Assembly (NCBI GenBank): GCA_012269655.1
Contig: JAAXJV010000222.1
Coordinates: 1-13,736, forward strand
Length of the DNA stretch: 13,736 nucleotides
Direction: 5' to 3'
Source of the DNA: Pseudomonadales bacterium
GTDB taxonomy: Bacteria; Pseudomonadota; Gammaproteobacteria; Pseudomonadales; Litorivicinaceae
Shown here: piece after piece, positions 1 to 6,994 of the stretch
Position numbering within the stretch: the first letter of the stretch is position 1
Layout of the letters: every line of letters begins with the position of its first letter
Program-made: the position numbers and the translations under genes
Notes under the pieces: model-generated
What the model saw: only the letters and a program-made list of their open reading frames with translations
Told to the model about the DNA's origin: nothing
Databases searched by the model: none

Positions 1-2040
1 CTTCAATCCGCTCGACCGTTGATGATTGCGTCCTTCTTCGTCTCTCAAGCAGTCTTATTGATCGGTGGGTACTTCACGATTCGGGATGTGCATCAAGAGG
101 TTGAATTCACCCGGGCCGAAGTTGATGCGTTGGTGCCCGCCCAACAGACACTTAACACGCTCATCAACTTGGGTGAATTCCGTGGTTCCTGCAGCGCAAC
201 CGCACACAATTACTTTTTCGGTTTGCCCAAATTAGAGCGACGTTGCCGAGAATCCTTGGAATCCTTGGAATCCTTGGAATCCTTGGATTACGCCGGCGGT
301 GCTGAGCTATTTGAGCAGGTCAGCCAACTTATTGCTGAGCTGCAGGAAGATTTATCACAACGCCACGCTTCATCAAACGTGCTGCTAGACCCAGTGCTCG
401 AAACCTATGGGCTGGGTTATTTGATCTTTGAAACCTACCCCAGGCTGGCTGAATTATTAGGTCAGGTTCGCGGAGAGCGGGCCATTCGGGCGAGTTCTGG
501 CACTGCGGTATTTGTAAGCAATTACTATCGTTCGCAACGGGCGGCCTTGGAGCGCTCCATTGGGGATTTGTTGAGTAATCCCAATTTGCCTCCAGCCAAG
601 TCTGCGATGACCTCGGATTTTCTGACGTCCGTCCGCGCTTATTTGATTAATCTGCCGGCCATCCCGATTGGTGAAACCGACGCTGTGCAGGCGGAATGGG
701 ACGAAGTTACAGGGCTAATACAATCACTGGCGGCGGCTGCAGCGGCGGACAACGAGGCGGCTACTAAACTGTTGCAAGCGCGTCTTGCACGGCAAACAAG
801 CCAACGAAATGCGCTGATCGGGTTATTTTTGGTGCTCAGTTTGCTGGTGTTTATCGGCCATTGGCTGGCGGCGGCCGCACAGCATCGTCAAGATAAGGCG
901 CTGGCGGAGGCTCGCATGGCCCGTCACGAATTGACCGATTTGTTAGCTAAACAGAAGCATATGTTTGCGGTGGTGGGGCATGAGCTGCGGACGCCCGTGT
1001 CTTTAATCAACATGATGTCAGAGAATCGAGAGCGGATCGCCGAGGACTTGCTTGATGATATCGGCTCCACGTCAGAACAACTCTTGGCCGTTTTAGAGGA
1101 TTTACGCTTTGTGGTCGCGCCTGAGCGTGCCCTTGAAGTCGCAAAAAATATCGCGGTGCCAACGAACTTGATTGAGCGTGCGTTGAGCCCTTTGATGCCG
1201 TTGTCATCGGCTAAAGGCATCGCCCTTACCATTGCAGTACCAGAACAAACCGAAGCATTTGAGATGCATGACCAAGCGTTGCGTCAGGTGATTAACAACC
1301 TCGTTAACAATGCAATCAAACACTCTGGAGGCTCACAGATTTCAGTTCAATTTGATTACCGATGGCAGTCAACCGACCACGCAACCGCGGTTTTACGCGT
1401 TGAGGACAACGGCATTGGAGTTCCTGAAACTGCCCGAGACTCTGTCTTTGAACCCTTTGTCAAAGGCGTCAGCGGGCACAGCGATGGCACTGGACTCGGA
1501 TTGAGTATTGTTCGGCAGTTCAGTGAACTGATGCAGGGTCAGTTGGCATATTTCGACAGCGATCTGGGCGGCGCGGGCTTTGAACTAACTTTTCCAATTC
1601 AGGCCGCGGAACTTGAGCTGCAGAAAACAAAGGTATCTATGGATGCGTTAAGCGGTCTGCGGATTCTTTTTGCGGAGGATGATTCGATGTTGCGAATCAT
1701 GACGCAGCGTATCTTGGAAAAGCGGGGCGCACAGGTCACGGCCATGGAGGATGGCCAAAAAGCACTCAACGCTTATGACCCAAACGAGTATGACCTGGTC
1801 CTCACCGACCTGATGATGCCTAATCTAGACGGGCTGGGATTGGTAAAGGCTGTACGTGAACAGGGCGGTACGACATCCATTGTGGCCGTAACGGCCGCCG
1901 TGATTGGCAACGAAACCCAGCAGTTGCTAAGCGCCGGCGCAAACCATGTGATGCCTAAGCCCATCAAGCCGGATGAATTGGCCGACTGGTGGGTCGAGAA
2001 TTACGAATCCGGTGAGTTATCGGCTGCGATTCGCGATTAG
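1..2040 (+). CDS. Hybrid sensor histidine kinase with C-terminal receiver (5' partial)
   Basis: Membrane-bound hybrid two-component kinase. The frame is open to the first base of the window, so the true start is probably upstream; the first in-window starts are TTG 19 and ATG 22, right at the first membrane helix. Numbering from TTG 19: helix 1 at about 2-21, a mostly helical periplasmic region at 25-260, helix 2 at about 265-287, HisKA with the phosphoacceptor H321 in a HELRTP motif, then HATPase_c with an N-box (NNLVNNAIKHS), a G1 box (DNGIG) and a G2 box (GTGLGLS). The receiver at about 548-665 has the acidic pair D554/D555, phosphoacceptor D597 (LTDLMMP) and the KP lysine. No DNA-binding output or HPt domain is attached, so a separate partner must take the phosphate. 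The ligand is unknown. A 9-bp repeat lies in the sensor domain. The 3' end overlaps the convergent gene by 24 bp. Confidence 0.93.
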   Translation, partial: LQSARPLMIASFFVSQAVLLIGGYFTIRDVHQEVEFTRAEVDALVPAQQTLNTLINLGEFRGSCSATAHNYFFGLPKLERRCRESLESLESLESLDYAGGAELFEQVSQLIAELQEDLSQRHASSNVLLDPVLETYGLGYLIFETYPRLAELLGQVRGERAIRASSGTAVFVSNYYRSQRAALERSIGDLLSNPNLPPAKSAMTSDFLTSVRAYLINLPAIPIGETDAVQAEWDEVTGLIQSLAAAAAADNEAATKLLQARLARQTSQRNALIGLFLVLSLLVFIGHWLAAAAQHRQDKALAEARMARHELTDLLAKQKHMFAVVGHELRTPVSLINMMSENRERIAEDLLDDIGSTSEQLLAVLEDLRFVVAPERALEVAKNIAVPTNLIERALSPLMPLSSAKGIALTIAVPEQTEAFEMHDQALRQVINNLVNNAIKHSGGSQISVQFDYRWQSTDHATAVLRVEDNGIGVPETARDSVFEPFVKGVSGHSDGTGLGLSIVRQFSELMQGQLAYFDSDLGGAGFELTFPIQAAELELQKTKVSMDALSGLRILFAEDDSMLRIMTQRILEKRGAQVTAMEDGQKALNAYDPNEYDLVLTDLMMPNLDGLGLVKAVREQGGTTSIVAVTAAVIGNETQQLLSAGANHVMPKPIKPDELADWWVENYESGELSAAIRD
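250..285 (+). repeat. In-frame 9-bp tandem repeat, four copies
   Basis: Four perfect consecutive copies of GAATCCTTG, each encoding Glu-Ser-Leu, sit in the periplasmic sensor domain of the first hybrid kinase. The unit is a multiple of three, so gain or loss of copies would change domain length without a frameshift. Perfect nucleotide identity among copies suggests recent slippage-type expansion. Confidence 0.9.
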
Positions 2041-2628
2041 ACGCGGCGCTGTTTGGTTGGCTGGAGCCGGCAGGTTTTGCTCGGTCGGACTGTTTAGATA
2101 GCGATCCGGATAAAAGTCCACGGCATAAAAACTAAAGCGACCGGTCTGGGTGATCACTTTTAAGGTGTCGTCGATGCCTAGCTCGTGCTGCATCACTCGT
2201 ACGTAGGCCTTTCGAATCTCTTCTAGGTGAGCCCTGGCCTCGTGGCTTTTTTCAAGTGCCGACAACTGGGGCATATGAAAGGCGAGACGGCCTTGGACGG
2301 TTCGTCCGCCCAATCCGGCGATCGCGCAGGCCGACTGGCAGCGCTGAAATAACGTCCTAGGTGCTTTGATATGGGCTTGATGCGCTTTGATAACTTGGTA
2401 TAGACGCAGGCCCTCAAGTGCATCTCCCCCGCGGGAATTCATGAAAACGGTTTCACCCTGACTTATAATTGATGCCAGCTTTTGGGCATCGCCAGACACG
2501 ATATCGCCGGTTAGCTGTATGTGATCGCCAAGGTGCACGATGCGCGCAGACTCAGCGTTTAAGGATGTCAGGGCCAGTGAGATGATAAGAAAACGTTTCC
2601 ATCCACTGGTGGTAAGGCCCCAACTCAT
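2017..2628 (-). CDS. Exported ClpP/crotonase-fold protein (COG3904-like)
   Basis: A predicted periplasmic protein of 203 aa. I chose ATG 2628 over upstream in-frame starts (to 2685) because GAGGA lies 7 nt before it and a signal peptide follows at once: basic WKR at 10-12, hydrophobic 13-23, cleavage near 25-28. The mature part resembles the ClpP-like fold of the COG3904 group: LTGDI at 39-43, an oxyanion-type NSRGG at 64-68, and a C-x-S-A-C motif at 97-101 with S99 at the ClpP serine position. A GRLAFHMP stretch places H118 like the ClpP histidine. These matches suggest a serine hydrolase or degenerate relative; substrate and true activity are unknown. The two cysteines flanking S99 could form a disulfide. 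It is convergent with the upstream kinase and divergent from the DUF1289 gene. Confidence 0.8.
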   Translation of the reverse strand: MSWGLTTSGWKRFLIISLALTSLNAESARIVHLGDHIQLTGDIVSGDAQKLASIISQGETVFMNSRGGDALEGLRLYQVIKAHQAHIKAPRTLFQRCQSACAIAGLGGRTVQGRLAFHMPQLSALEKSHEARAHLEEIRKAYVRVMQHELGIDDTLKVITQTGRFSFYAVDFYPDRYLNSPTEQNLPAPANQTAPRLIANRSR

Positions 2629-2635
2629 TTTAGAG

Positions 2636-2640
2636 TCCTC
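2636..2640 (-). promoter_or_regulatory. Ribosome binding site fixing the start of the ClpP-fold gene
   Basis: On the minus strand GAGGA lies 7 nt upstream of ATG 2628. It favours this start over the longer reading, whose extra 19 residues would bury the signal peptide. Confidence 0.7.
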
Positions 2641-2646
2641 ATACAT

Positions 2647-2675
2647 AATTAAATATATCAAAAATATACTTAATT
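2647..2675. repeat. AT-rich inverted repeat, possible operator
   Basis: Two 12-bp arms (2647-2658 and 2664-2675) are reverse complements at 11 of 12 positions and flank a 5-nt spacer (CAAAA). The dyad covers the -10 box and spacer of the candidate promoter for the ClpP-fold gene, which is where a repressor dimer would block transcription. It contains no G on the plus strand. Confidence 0.55.
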
Positions 2676-2680
2676 GTCTT
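2652..2680 (-). promoter_or_regulatory. Candidate sigma70-type promoter for the ClpP-fold gene
   Basis: On the minus strand AAGACA (2680-2675) and TATATT (2657-2652) are separated by exactly 17 nt, matching TTGACA/TATAAT at 4 and 5 of 6 positions. Transcription would begin near 2645, giving a leader of about 17 nt before ATG 2628. The call is by eye and unscored. Confidence 0.45.
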
Positions 2681-2760
2681 TGCAAGTTTATGACGGAATT
2701 GGCGTTCGAATGGAATGCGGTTTTGAGATAATGTGAGCCGATCCATAGAGCGCATACCTT

Positions 2761-2946
2761 TTGAAATCACCGTGCAACCAACAATGTCGATACGAAGCAG
2801 ATAAGGGCTGTTGTGTTTCCTGCTGGCGCACGTTGGATGAAATTGCACGATGGAGTCAGATGAGTGGCGCTGAACGTGAGTGCGTCATAGGGCAATTAGA
2901 TGAGCGCCATAAACGGAATTCAGCAGGGCGTGAACTGAAGTCTTAG
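2761..2946 (+). CDS. DUF1289 family small cysteine-rich protein
   Basis: A 61-aa protein matching the DUF1289 pattern: an N-terminal SPC, a second cysteine four residues on (C5, C9), a C-x-x-C pair (C18, C21), then RTLDEIARWSQMS and the acidic ER stretch typical of the family. Family members are short and annotated as probable Fe-S or metal-binding proteins of unknown function; the metal is inferred from the cysteines only. TTG at 2761 is the only usable start, because the frame has a TAG at 2746-2748 and no ATG or GTG between. No convincing ribosome binding site precedes it, so translation may be weak. The extra cysteine C17 is unusual. The ORF extends only about 25 residues past the motif. 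It is followed 60 bp later by an exported protein gene on the same strand. Confidence 0.8.
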   Translation: MKSPCNQQCRYEADKGCCVSCWRTLDEIARWSQMSGAERECVIGQLDERHKRNSAGRELKS

Positions 2947-3006
2947 GTCTGTTTGCTTTCTAAGGATTAACTGGCAGGCTGATGGTTTAATGCGGCGAGG
3001 TCAGGT

Positions 3007-3378
3007 ATGCGTTTTATCAGTTTGATGTTCTTAGGGGCGATTTCGTTATCCGTCCAGGCACAGTCTCTGTGCGAGGGCTTCTTAGTTCTGCAGGCCGATA
3101 TCAATCCCACACTGCCTAGGCAAATTGATTCCGCAACAGACATGCTTAGGTTGCAGACAAATTGCGATGAACAGAGTTTGACCCTGGTTAAGCGTTTGCG
3201 ATTGCCCTCCACCGAGTTGCCGGCGAATTGGCAGGTCGAAAAACAAGCCGAGCATCAGGCGCTGCATTGCAACGCAGATGGTCTGGCCTCCCGACAGGGT
3301 TGGACAGCGATTGATGTCTTTTTAGATGAGCAGGATCAAGAGGTTGGGCGGTTGGTGACCCGTCCTGGCGATTGTTGA
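3007..3378 (+). CDS. Hypothetical exported protein with four cysteines
   Basis: I do not recognise this 123-aa protein. ATG 3007 is preceded by a purine-rich GAGG at about 2997-3000, a good ribosome binding site. Residues 1-19 look like a Sec signal peptide (basic R2, hydrophobic core, cleavage after VQAQ-like residues). The mature chain has four cysteines (about C22, C53, C88 and the C-terminal C123), an even number consistent with two periplasmic disulfides. There is no membrane helix after the signal peptide and no known catalytic motif. It follows the DUF1289 gene by 60 bp and could share its transcript, although no functional link is evident. A secreted, disulfide-stabilised small protein is the most that can be said. 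Confidence 0.75.
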   Translation: MRFISLMFLGAISLSVQAQSLCEGFLVLQADINPTLPRQIDSATDMLRLQTNCDEQSLTLVKRLRLPSTELPANWQVEKQAEHQALHCNADGLASRQGWTAIDVFLDEQDQEVGRLVTRPGDC

Positions 3379-3383
3379 TCGAT

Positions 3384-3521
3384 TCACTGCCGAAAGGATT
3401 CGATGCGGTCCTCACTGATCCCTTGTACTTGTAGTCGTCCAGTGCAGCGATCCTTGACCCAGTAAAAGGTCTCGCCATACCTAAAGAAGCGTGCTTTCGA
3501 TCTAAATTGAAGGGTTGGATT
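3384..3521 (-). pseudogene. Start-less coding-like remnant (C-terminal fragment)
   Basis: On the minus strand a 45-codon open stretch lies between an in-frame TAG and a TGA at 3386-3384. Its translation is protein-like (for example RFFRYGETFYWVKDRC followed by a basic and polar tail ending SFRQ), with aromatic and charged residues in a believable pattern. No ATG, GTG, TTG or CTG codon occurs in it, so it cannot be translated conventionally as it stands. It ends 5 bp from the convergent exported-protein gene, which is normal spacing for a genuine 3' end. I read it as the tail of a decayed gene or one with an upstream frameshift. The parent family is not recognised. Confidence 0.35.
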
Positions 3522-3610
3522 CTAGTACCCCCAAAACGACGTGGTTCAATGCGATCTAGTTATCGTTGTCGTACTTTTAATCATCAAAACTGCGTAAAGA
3601 GAAGCGACGA

Positions 3611-5338
3611 ATGCTTTCGGGCTTGAAACAAAGCTACATACAACACTACGAGGCGCGGCAGAATTTTCTGATCCGTTTCCAATGGTTTACCTTGTTACTC
3701 GGTAGTGGGATCTTCATCGCTTTGCTCTGGTCCGGATCCCACGTGGCCGCAGTCTCGACCGGCTTTTTTTCGCTCTGCGTGCTTGTAACCTTTCCACTAA
3801 GAACCCGTGGATACTCCGTCCTTTGCGCCGTTTCACTCTCGATAATTATGCTGGCAGAACCAACGACCGCCATCGTTTTCAGCCGCGGTATTGAGTCGCC
3901 TTATTTAATTTGGCTGGTGGTGCCCATGTTTGCGGCTACCGGTCTATTGGGGGCTCGCGGTGGAATCTTGACGGGCATCACAGCGGTTGTTACCTACATT
4001 GTGCTGTATATCTGGTCGGAGCCGATCAATCGGCTGAACGAACTCGCTCCCGAGTATTACGAAGGGATGTTTTTTCTCTCCTTTGTATCGGCCGTGGCCT
4101 ACTGTGCGGCCATTGCATGGATCGCGGTGTCAGCCATCGAAAAGGAATCCACTCAAGCATCTGAGCAGGCCGCAATAAGCGCCTTAAAGGCCACTCAACT
4201 GGCCGATTCAGAAAAGCAGTTGACTCGTCAGATTGATGAGCAAAAGAACTTGCAGGCGATTATTGCGCACGAACTTCGAACCCCCGCGGCCACACTGAAG
4301 ATGCTATTTGATGATCATTTATCTGCACAATTGGCGGAATCCGAACGCAGCACAGTGAATGATTTGCTGGAGCATCTGCACTCGGTTATGGACGACATGC
4401 AACTGGTGCGTGAGCCAGACCGGCTTGCGCAAGCGACCCGGACGAAGGGTGAGTTCAGCGCAGTCATACAGGCCTCCGTCCACATGGCGGATCGATTTGT
4501 GAAAGACGCTGAGCTCGAGATTGAACTGCTGCCCGCACAAGACGAGGTCGCCGTGCTATTACCCAAACAAGTCCTTCGGCAGATCACCATTAACCTCGTC
4601 AAGAACTGTGCAGTGCATGCCAATGCTACTCGTCTTCGGATCAGCATGGCTTATGAGGTTCGTGAGCAGCAAGTCCATTACCAAGTTCTGTTCGAAGACG
4701 ATGGTTCGGGTGTTCCCGCTGACTATCGAAGTCAAATTTTCGAGCCTTTCGGTCGTGGTACTTCAGAGGCGGACGGAAGTGGGATCGGCTTATCGGTTTG
4801 CCGTGATTATGCCAGATCTGCCTTATCAGGTGATCTCGCGTATGTTGACAGCGAACTAGGCGGAGCAGGATTCCGCTTAACTGGGGTGTTAGAGCTTGCG
4901 AAATCTGATAAGCCGTATCGAGCCGGTGAGTTGCCCAAGGCAATCGAAGGCCAATCTGTTTTGTTGGTGGAAGACTCACTGGTCTTGCAAACCCTCACCA
5001 AAAAAATGTTAGAGGCGCAGGGCGCGCGGGTACAAGTCGCGGATGATGGGATCAACGCCATGAAAGCCCTAGGCGACTCGTCATTCGATCTAATTTTGAC
5101 CGATTTGCACATGCCCAAAATGGATGGGATTGAACTGACTAAGACGCTTCGGGCTTTGGATCATAACGTGCCAATTTTTGGACTCACGGCGGCCTTTGGC
5201 GATGAATCCAAATTGCTGATGGCGGCGGGTGCCAACGCCATTTTGGGTAAGCCTCTGTCGGTTCAGGCGCTAAATAAGGCGATCATCGAGCTTGATTCGA
5301 CAAAACCGCCGTTGTCGCTAGTGTCGAGCCGCGGATAG
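3611..5338 (+). CDS. Hybrid sensor histidine kinase, multi-pass membrane sensor, C-terminal receiver
   Basis: A 575-aa hybrid kinase. ATG 3611 is preceded by AGAGAAG about 6 nt upstream. About six hydrophobic helices span residues 20-175 (near 20-41, 45-63, 68-90, 97-114, 115-135, 152-175), so sensing is within or near the membrane; I could not assign a named MASE or 7TM family. A helical linker at 176-213 leads to HisKA with H220 in AHELRTP. HATPase_c has an N-box (NLVKNCAVHA), G1 (DDGSG) and G2 (DGSGIGLS). The receiver at about 449-565 has E454/D455, phosphoacceptor D498 (LTDLHMP) and the terminal KP. It has no DNA-binding domain. Its HATPase end and receiver closely resemble those of the kinase at 1-2040 while the sensors differ, suggesting paralogues. 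No response regulator gene adjoins it. The terminator that follows mainly serves mmsA but could act for both. Confidence 0.94.
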   Translation: MLSGLKQSYIQHYEARQNFLIRFQWFTLLLGSGIFIALLWSGSHVAAVSTGFFSLCVLVTFPLRTRGYSVLCAVSLSIIMLAEPTTAIVFSRGIESPYLIWLVVPMFAATGLLGARGGILTGITAVVTYIVLYIWSEPINRLNELAPEYYEGMFFLSFVSAVAYCAAIAWIAVSAIEKESTQASEQAAISALKATQLADSEKQLTRQIDEQKNLQAIIAHELRTPAATLKMLFDDHLSAQLAESERSTVNDLLEHLHSVMDDMQLVREPDRLAQATRTKGEFSAVIQASVHMADRFVKDAELEIELLPAQDEVAVLLPKQVLRQITINLVKNCAVHANATRLRISMAYEVREQQVHYQVLFEDDGSGVPADYRSQIFEPFGRGTSEADGSGIGLSVCRDYARSALSGDLAYVDSELGGAGFRLTGVLELAKSDKPYRAGELPKAIEGQSVLLVEDSLVLQTLTKKMLEAQGARVQVADDGINAMKALGDSSFDLILTDLHMPKMDGIELTKTLRALDHNVPIFGLTAAFGDESKLLMAAGANAILGKPLSVQALNKAIIELDSTKPPLSLVSSRG

Positions 5339-5344
5339 CTTAGA

Positions 5345-5374
5345 AATAAAAAAGGCGACCCGAGAGCCGCCTTT
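5345..5374 (-). terminator. Rho-independent terminator of mmsA
   Basis: AAAGGCG (5351-5357) pairs with CGCCTTT (5368-5374) across a 10-nt loop. Read on the minus strand the hairpin is followed by a T-rich run (TTTTTTATTT), a classic terminator 15 bp past the mmsA stop codon. On the plus strand only a short T run follows, so it may also act weakly for the kinase gene ending at 5338. Confidence 0.8.
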
Positions 5375-5389
5375 GTCGATCATTTCCGC

Positions 5390-6889
5390 TTACTTCATCG
5401 TGGGCATGGTGAACTCAGGCCCAGCACTTAGACCGGTAGGCCAACGCGCCGTGATGGTCTTCATGCGGGTGTAGAAACGAACGCCGTCGGGTCCATGCAT
5501 GTGCAAGGGACCGAACAACGAGCGCTTCCACCCGCCGAAGCTGTGGAATGCCATGGGCACCGGAATCGGTACGTTAACGCCGACCATGCCGACTTGGACG
5601 TTTGCGCAGAAATTCCGCGCGGTGTCGCCATCACGGGTAAAGATCGCGGTTCCGTTGCCATACTCGTGTGCGTTAATCAGGTTCAATGCTTCTTCGTAGC
5701 TGTTGACTCGGACGACCGCTAACACGGGGCCAAAGATTTCTTCTTCGTAGATACGCATGCCAGCTTTGACGTTATCAAACAGCGTCGGTCCAACGAAGTA
5801 ACCCTGATCGTGATCTGTCACCTTGAAGCCACGGCCATCGACCACCAAGGTTGCGCCTTCTTCGACGCCAGAATCAATGTAACCCAGTACCTTGTCTGCA
5901 TGGACTCGGCTGACCAGAGGGCCCATGTGTGGCTCGGGCTGGCTCATGCCATTGCCGACCGACATCTTCTCAATCTCGCTCTGCAGGTCTTTGATCAGGT
6001 TGTCAGCGACTTCATCACCCACGCAGACGGCTACCGAGATCGCCATGCAACGCTCGCCGGCACTGCCGTAGGCGGCGCCAATCAAAGAATTGACGACCTG
6101 CGAGGGCTCAGCATCGGGCATCACAATCATGTGATTCTTCGCGCCGCCTAGGGCCTGTACGCGCTTACCGTTAGCGCTGGCGGTCGAGTAGATGTATTCC
6201 GCGATGGGTGTAGAGCCTACAAAGCTGACGGCTTGAATGGCTTCGTCAGACAGCAGAACGTCAACCGCTTCTTTGTCACCGTTGACGATGTTGAACACGC
6301 CATCGGGTAGACCCGCTTCAGTCAGCAGTTCAGCCAAACGCATGGTGCTGGTCGGGTCCTTTTCTGAGGGCTTCATGACGAAGGTGTTGCCGCAGGCAAT
6401 CGCGACCGGGAACATCCACATGGGTACCATAGCGGGGAAGTTGAACGGGCTAATGCCTGCGCACACGCCTATCGGCATCATTTGGCTGAAACTATCGACG
6501 CCACGGCCAACGTTCAGGCTGTGTTCGCCTTTTTGCAGGTGCGGGATACCGCAGGCAAATTCGACGACTTCCAAACCGCGGGTTAATTCGCCCTTGGCGT
6601 CTGAAAACACCTTGCCGTGCTCGGCAGTAATCAGCTCGGCCAGCTCGTCCGCATGCTCTTCAACCAGCGCTTTGAATTTGAACATAATACGAGCGCGATT
6701 AAGCGGGGTAACCTGGCTCCAGGTTTTGAACGCTTCTTGAGCATTGGCAATGGCTGCACGAGTTTCGTCCGCTGACGACAGCGCGACTTCTTTGCTTTGG
6801 GCGCCGGTAGCGGGGTTAAAGACGGGCGCAGTGCGACCGGATTGTGAGGCCACGTGTTGGCCGCCGATGTAATTTCCTAGAACGCTCAT
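5390..6889 (-). CDS. mmsA: Methylmalonate-semialdehyde dehydrogenase (CoA-acylating)
   Basis: CoA-dependent aldehyde dehydrogenase that turns methylmalonate or malonate semialdehyde into propionyl-CoA or acetyl-CoA with NAD+, in breakdown of valine, myo-inositol or beta-alanine. ATG 6889 gives 499 aa, the usual family length, and has AGGAG 6 nt upstream; the frame runs back to 6973 but the extra 28 residues are not family-like. Diagnostic signs are the N-terminal YIGG, the Rossmann region ISPFNFPAMVP, the LGGAKNHM motif (where most ALDHs have ELGGK) and the catalytic cysteine at about C281 in GSAGERCMAIS. The C-terminal half contains EEEIFGPVL and the PMAFHSFGGWK stretch. It is cytoplasmic, monocistronic as far as seen, closed by a hairpin terminator, and divergent from a LysR regulator that probably controls it. 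No other valine-pathway genes are in the window. Confidence 0.96.
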   Translation of the reverse strand: MSVLGNYIGGQHVASQSGRTAPVFNPATGAQSKEVALSSADETRAAIANAQEAFKTWSQVTPLNRARIMFKFKALVEEHADELAELITAEHGKVFSDAKGELTRGLEVVEFACGIPHLQKGEHSLNVGRGVDSFSQMMPIGVCAGISPFNFPAMVPMWMFPVAIACGNTFVMKPSEKDPTSTMRLAELLTEAGLPDGVFNIVNGDKEAVDVLLSDEAIQAVSFVGSTPIAEYIYSTASANGKRVQALGGAKNHMIVMPDAEPSQVVNSLIGAAYGSAGERCMAISVAVCVGDEVADNLIKDLQSEIEKMSVGNGMSQPEPHMGPLVSRVHADKVLGYIDSGVEEGATLVVDGRGFKVTDHDQGYFVGPTLFDNVKAGMRIYEEEIFGPVLAVVRVNSYEEALNLINAHEYGNGTAIFTRDGDTARNFCANVQVGMVGVNVPIPVPMAFHSFGGWKRSLFGPLHMHGPDGVRFYTRMKTITARWPTGLSAGPEFTMPTMK

Positions 6890-6895
6890 GATGGG

Positions 6896-6900
6896 CTCCT
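6896..6900 (-). promoter_or_regulatory. Ribosome binding site of mmsA
   Basis: AGGAG on the minus strand, 6 nt before ATG 6889, decides the start against the longer open frame. Confidence 0.75.
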
Positions 6901-6968
6901 GTTTTTGATGACGGGAGTCTGCATGGTCAAATTTGTTTTCACAATAGAAAATAATTCGTTGCTGATGT

Positions 6969-6983
6969 TGCATTTCTGATGCA
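6969..6983. promoter_or_regulatory. Candidate LysR-type operator in the mmsA / regulator intergenic region
   Basis: TGCAT (6969-6973) and ATGCA (6979-6983) form a perfect 5-bp dyad with a 5-nt centre, 11 bp before the regulator's ATG. Interrupted dyads beginning with T and ending with A in divergent promoters are typical LysR-family sites. The arms are short, so chance is not excluded, and I could not place convincing -35/-10 boxes in this 105-bp gap. Confidence 0.3.
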
Positions 6984-6994
6984 TCTTGGCAGTC

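Noticed and set aside
250..285. Short repeats as a CRISPR-like array
   Set aside because: The units are 9 bp, contiguous and without spacers, inside a coding region.
2629..2685. N-terminal extension of the ClpP-fold gene
   Set aside because: It would cover the candidate promoter and palindrome, has no ribosome binding site and displaces the signal peptide from the N-terminus.
3188..3478. 96-codon minus-strand frame starting MARPFTG
   Set aside because: It overlaps the exported-protein gene and its translation is low-complexity shadow-like; the alternative frame at 3384-3521 is more protein-like.
6237..6740. 167-codon open frame on the plus strand opposite mmsA
   Set aside because: It lies wholly antisense to a clear, full-length dehydrogenase, is rich in Ser/Thr/Pro as expected of a shadow frame, and shows no domain.
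6890..6973. 28-residue N-terminal extension of mmsA
   Set aside because: ATG 6889 has a good ribosome binding site and gives the family length; the extension is charged and not family-like.
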